From positions 1 through 5,129 of the forward strand of contig DMKG01000072.1 in the NCBI GenBank assembly GCA_003454415.1: a stretch of 5,129 nt of DNA, given 5' to 3'. Each line of letters starts with the position of its first letter. The first letter of the stretch is position 1. The DNA comes from Alphaproteobacteria bacterium (GTDB lineage Bacteria > Pseudomonadota > Alphaproteobacteria > UBA11222). The notes under the pieces were generated by a model, which saw nothing but the letters and a program-made list of their open reading frames with translations, ran no database searches and was not told the origin of the DNA. Shown here one piece after another: positions 5,086 through 5,129 of the stretch. Both the position numbers and the translations under genes were made by a program.

Positions 5086-5129
5086 TGGCGATAAGTCTCG
5101 AAACCTTTTCAGCGACAACGGTCCGTTAA
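5085..5129 (+). CDS. Short ORF (or broken start of a third operon gene) at the window end
   Basis: Seen: ATG at 5085 (or 5082, same frame), overlapping the dioxygenase TGA, runs 14 codons (MAISLETFSATTVR) and closes with TAA at 5127-5129, the last bases of the window. A strong AGGAGG precedes it. Such a signal usually starts a full-length gene, so the early stop is odd. It may be a true leader peptide, a gene broken by a point mutation or frameshift, or a sequencing error near the contig end. Frame 2 (codons from 5084) stays open to the edge but has no start codon near. I do not recognise the peptide. Confidence 0.3.
   Translation: MAISLETFSATTVR

Noticed and set aside
4705..5118. Minus-strand open frame opposite the dioxygenase gene (137 codons)
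   Set aside because: Shadow of a gene with an intact catalytic triad; its product matches no family I know.
1..5129. CRISPR array, tRNA, insertion sequence, defence island or phage genes
   Set aside because: No regularly spaced repeats, tRNA-like cloverleaf, transposase, or terminal inverted repeats seen; genes belong to ordinary chromosomal families.

Overview
The window looks like ordinary chromosomal DNA from an alphaproteobacterium. Coding regions are moderately G+C-rich, and several genes (a NadQ-like NAD regulator, an HD hydrolase starting with a 'PRAWQRMLSGRRLDLLDPSP'-type N-terminus, a bacterial ELM1-family protein, a PAS_5-type protein) are typical of Rhodospirillales/Rhizobiales-like genomes. 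No species can be named from sequence alone. There are no tRNA or rRNA genes, CRISPR arrays, insertion sequences or phage genes.

Left part (1-2109, minus strand): a tight three-gene operon read right to left. It encodes an HD-domain phosphohydrolase (1486-2109), a small HCX5R tyrosine/dual-specificity-type phosphatase (980-1486, start overlapping the upstream stop as TGATG), and a NadQ/NrtR-like Nudix-winged-helix regulator (969 down to the window edge, 3' end cut off). The Nudix box is degenerate, which suits a ligand-sensing regulator better than an enzyme. Together they suggest a nucleotide/NAD-metabolism module: a transcription factor sensing an NAD-related metabolite, co-transcribed with two phosphate-removing enzymes.

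Middle (2110-3438): an A+T-rich divergent intergenic region with candidate promoters in both directions leads into a plus-strand PAS_5-type single-domain protein (2286-2882). Its best start is TTG with a near-perfect Shine-Dalgarno. That Shine-Dalgarno lies inside an 8-bp perfect hairpin whose other arm resembles the 16S anti-Shine-Dalgarno, so translation may be RNA-controlled. This gene runs tail-to-tail, with a 14-bp overlap, into a minus-strand Lrp/AsnC regulator (2869-3342).

Right part (3439-5129, plus strand): divergent from the Lrp gene, an ELM1-family (DUF1022) GT-B-like protein is followed 15 nt later by a 2OG-Fe(II) dioxygenase. A strong ribosome binding site then leads to a 14- to 15-codon ORF that closes with TAA on the last base of the window. 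The Lrp protein is a plausible regulator of itself and of the ELM1-dioxygenase operon, but this is inferred from position only.
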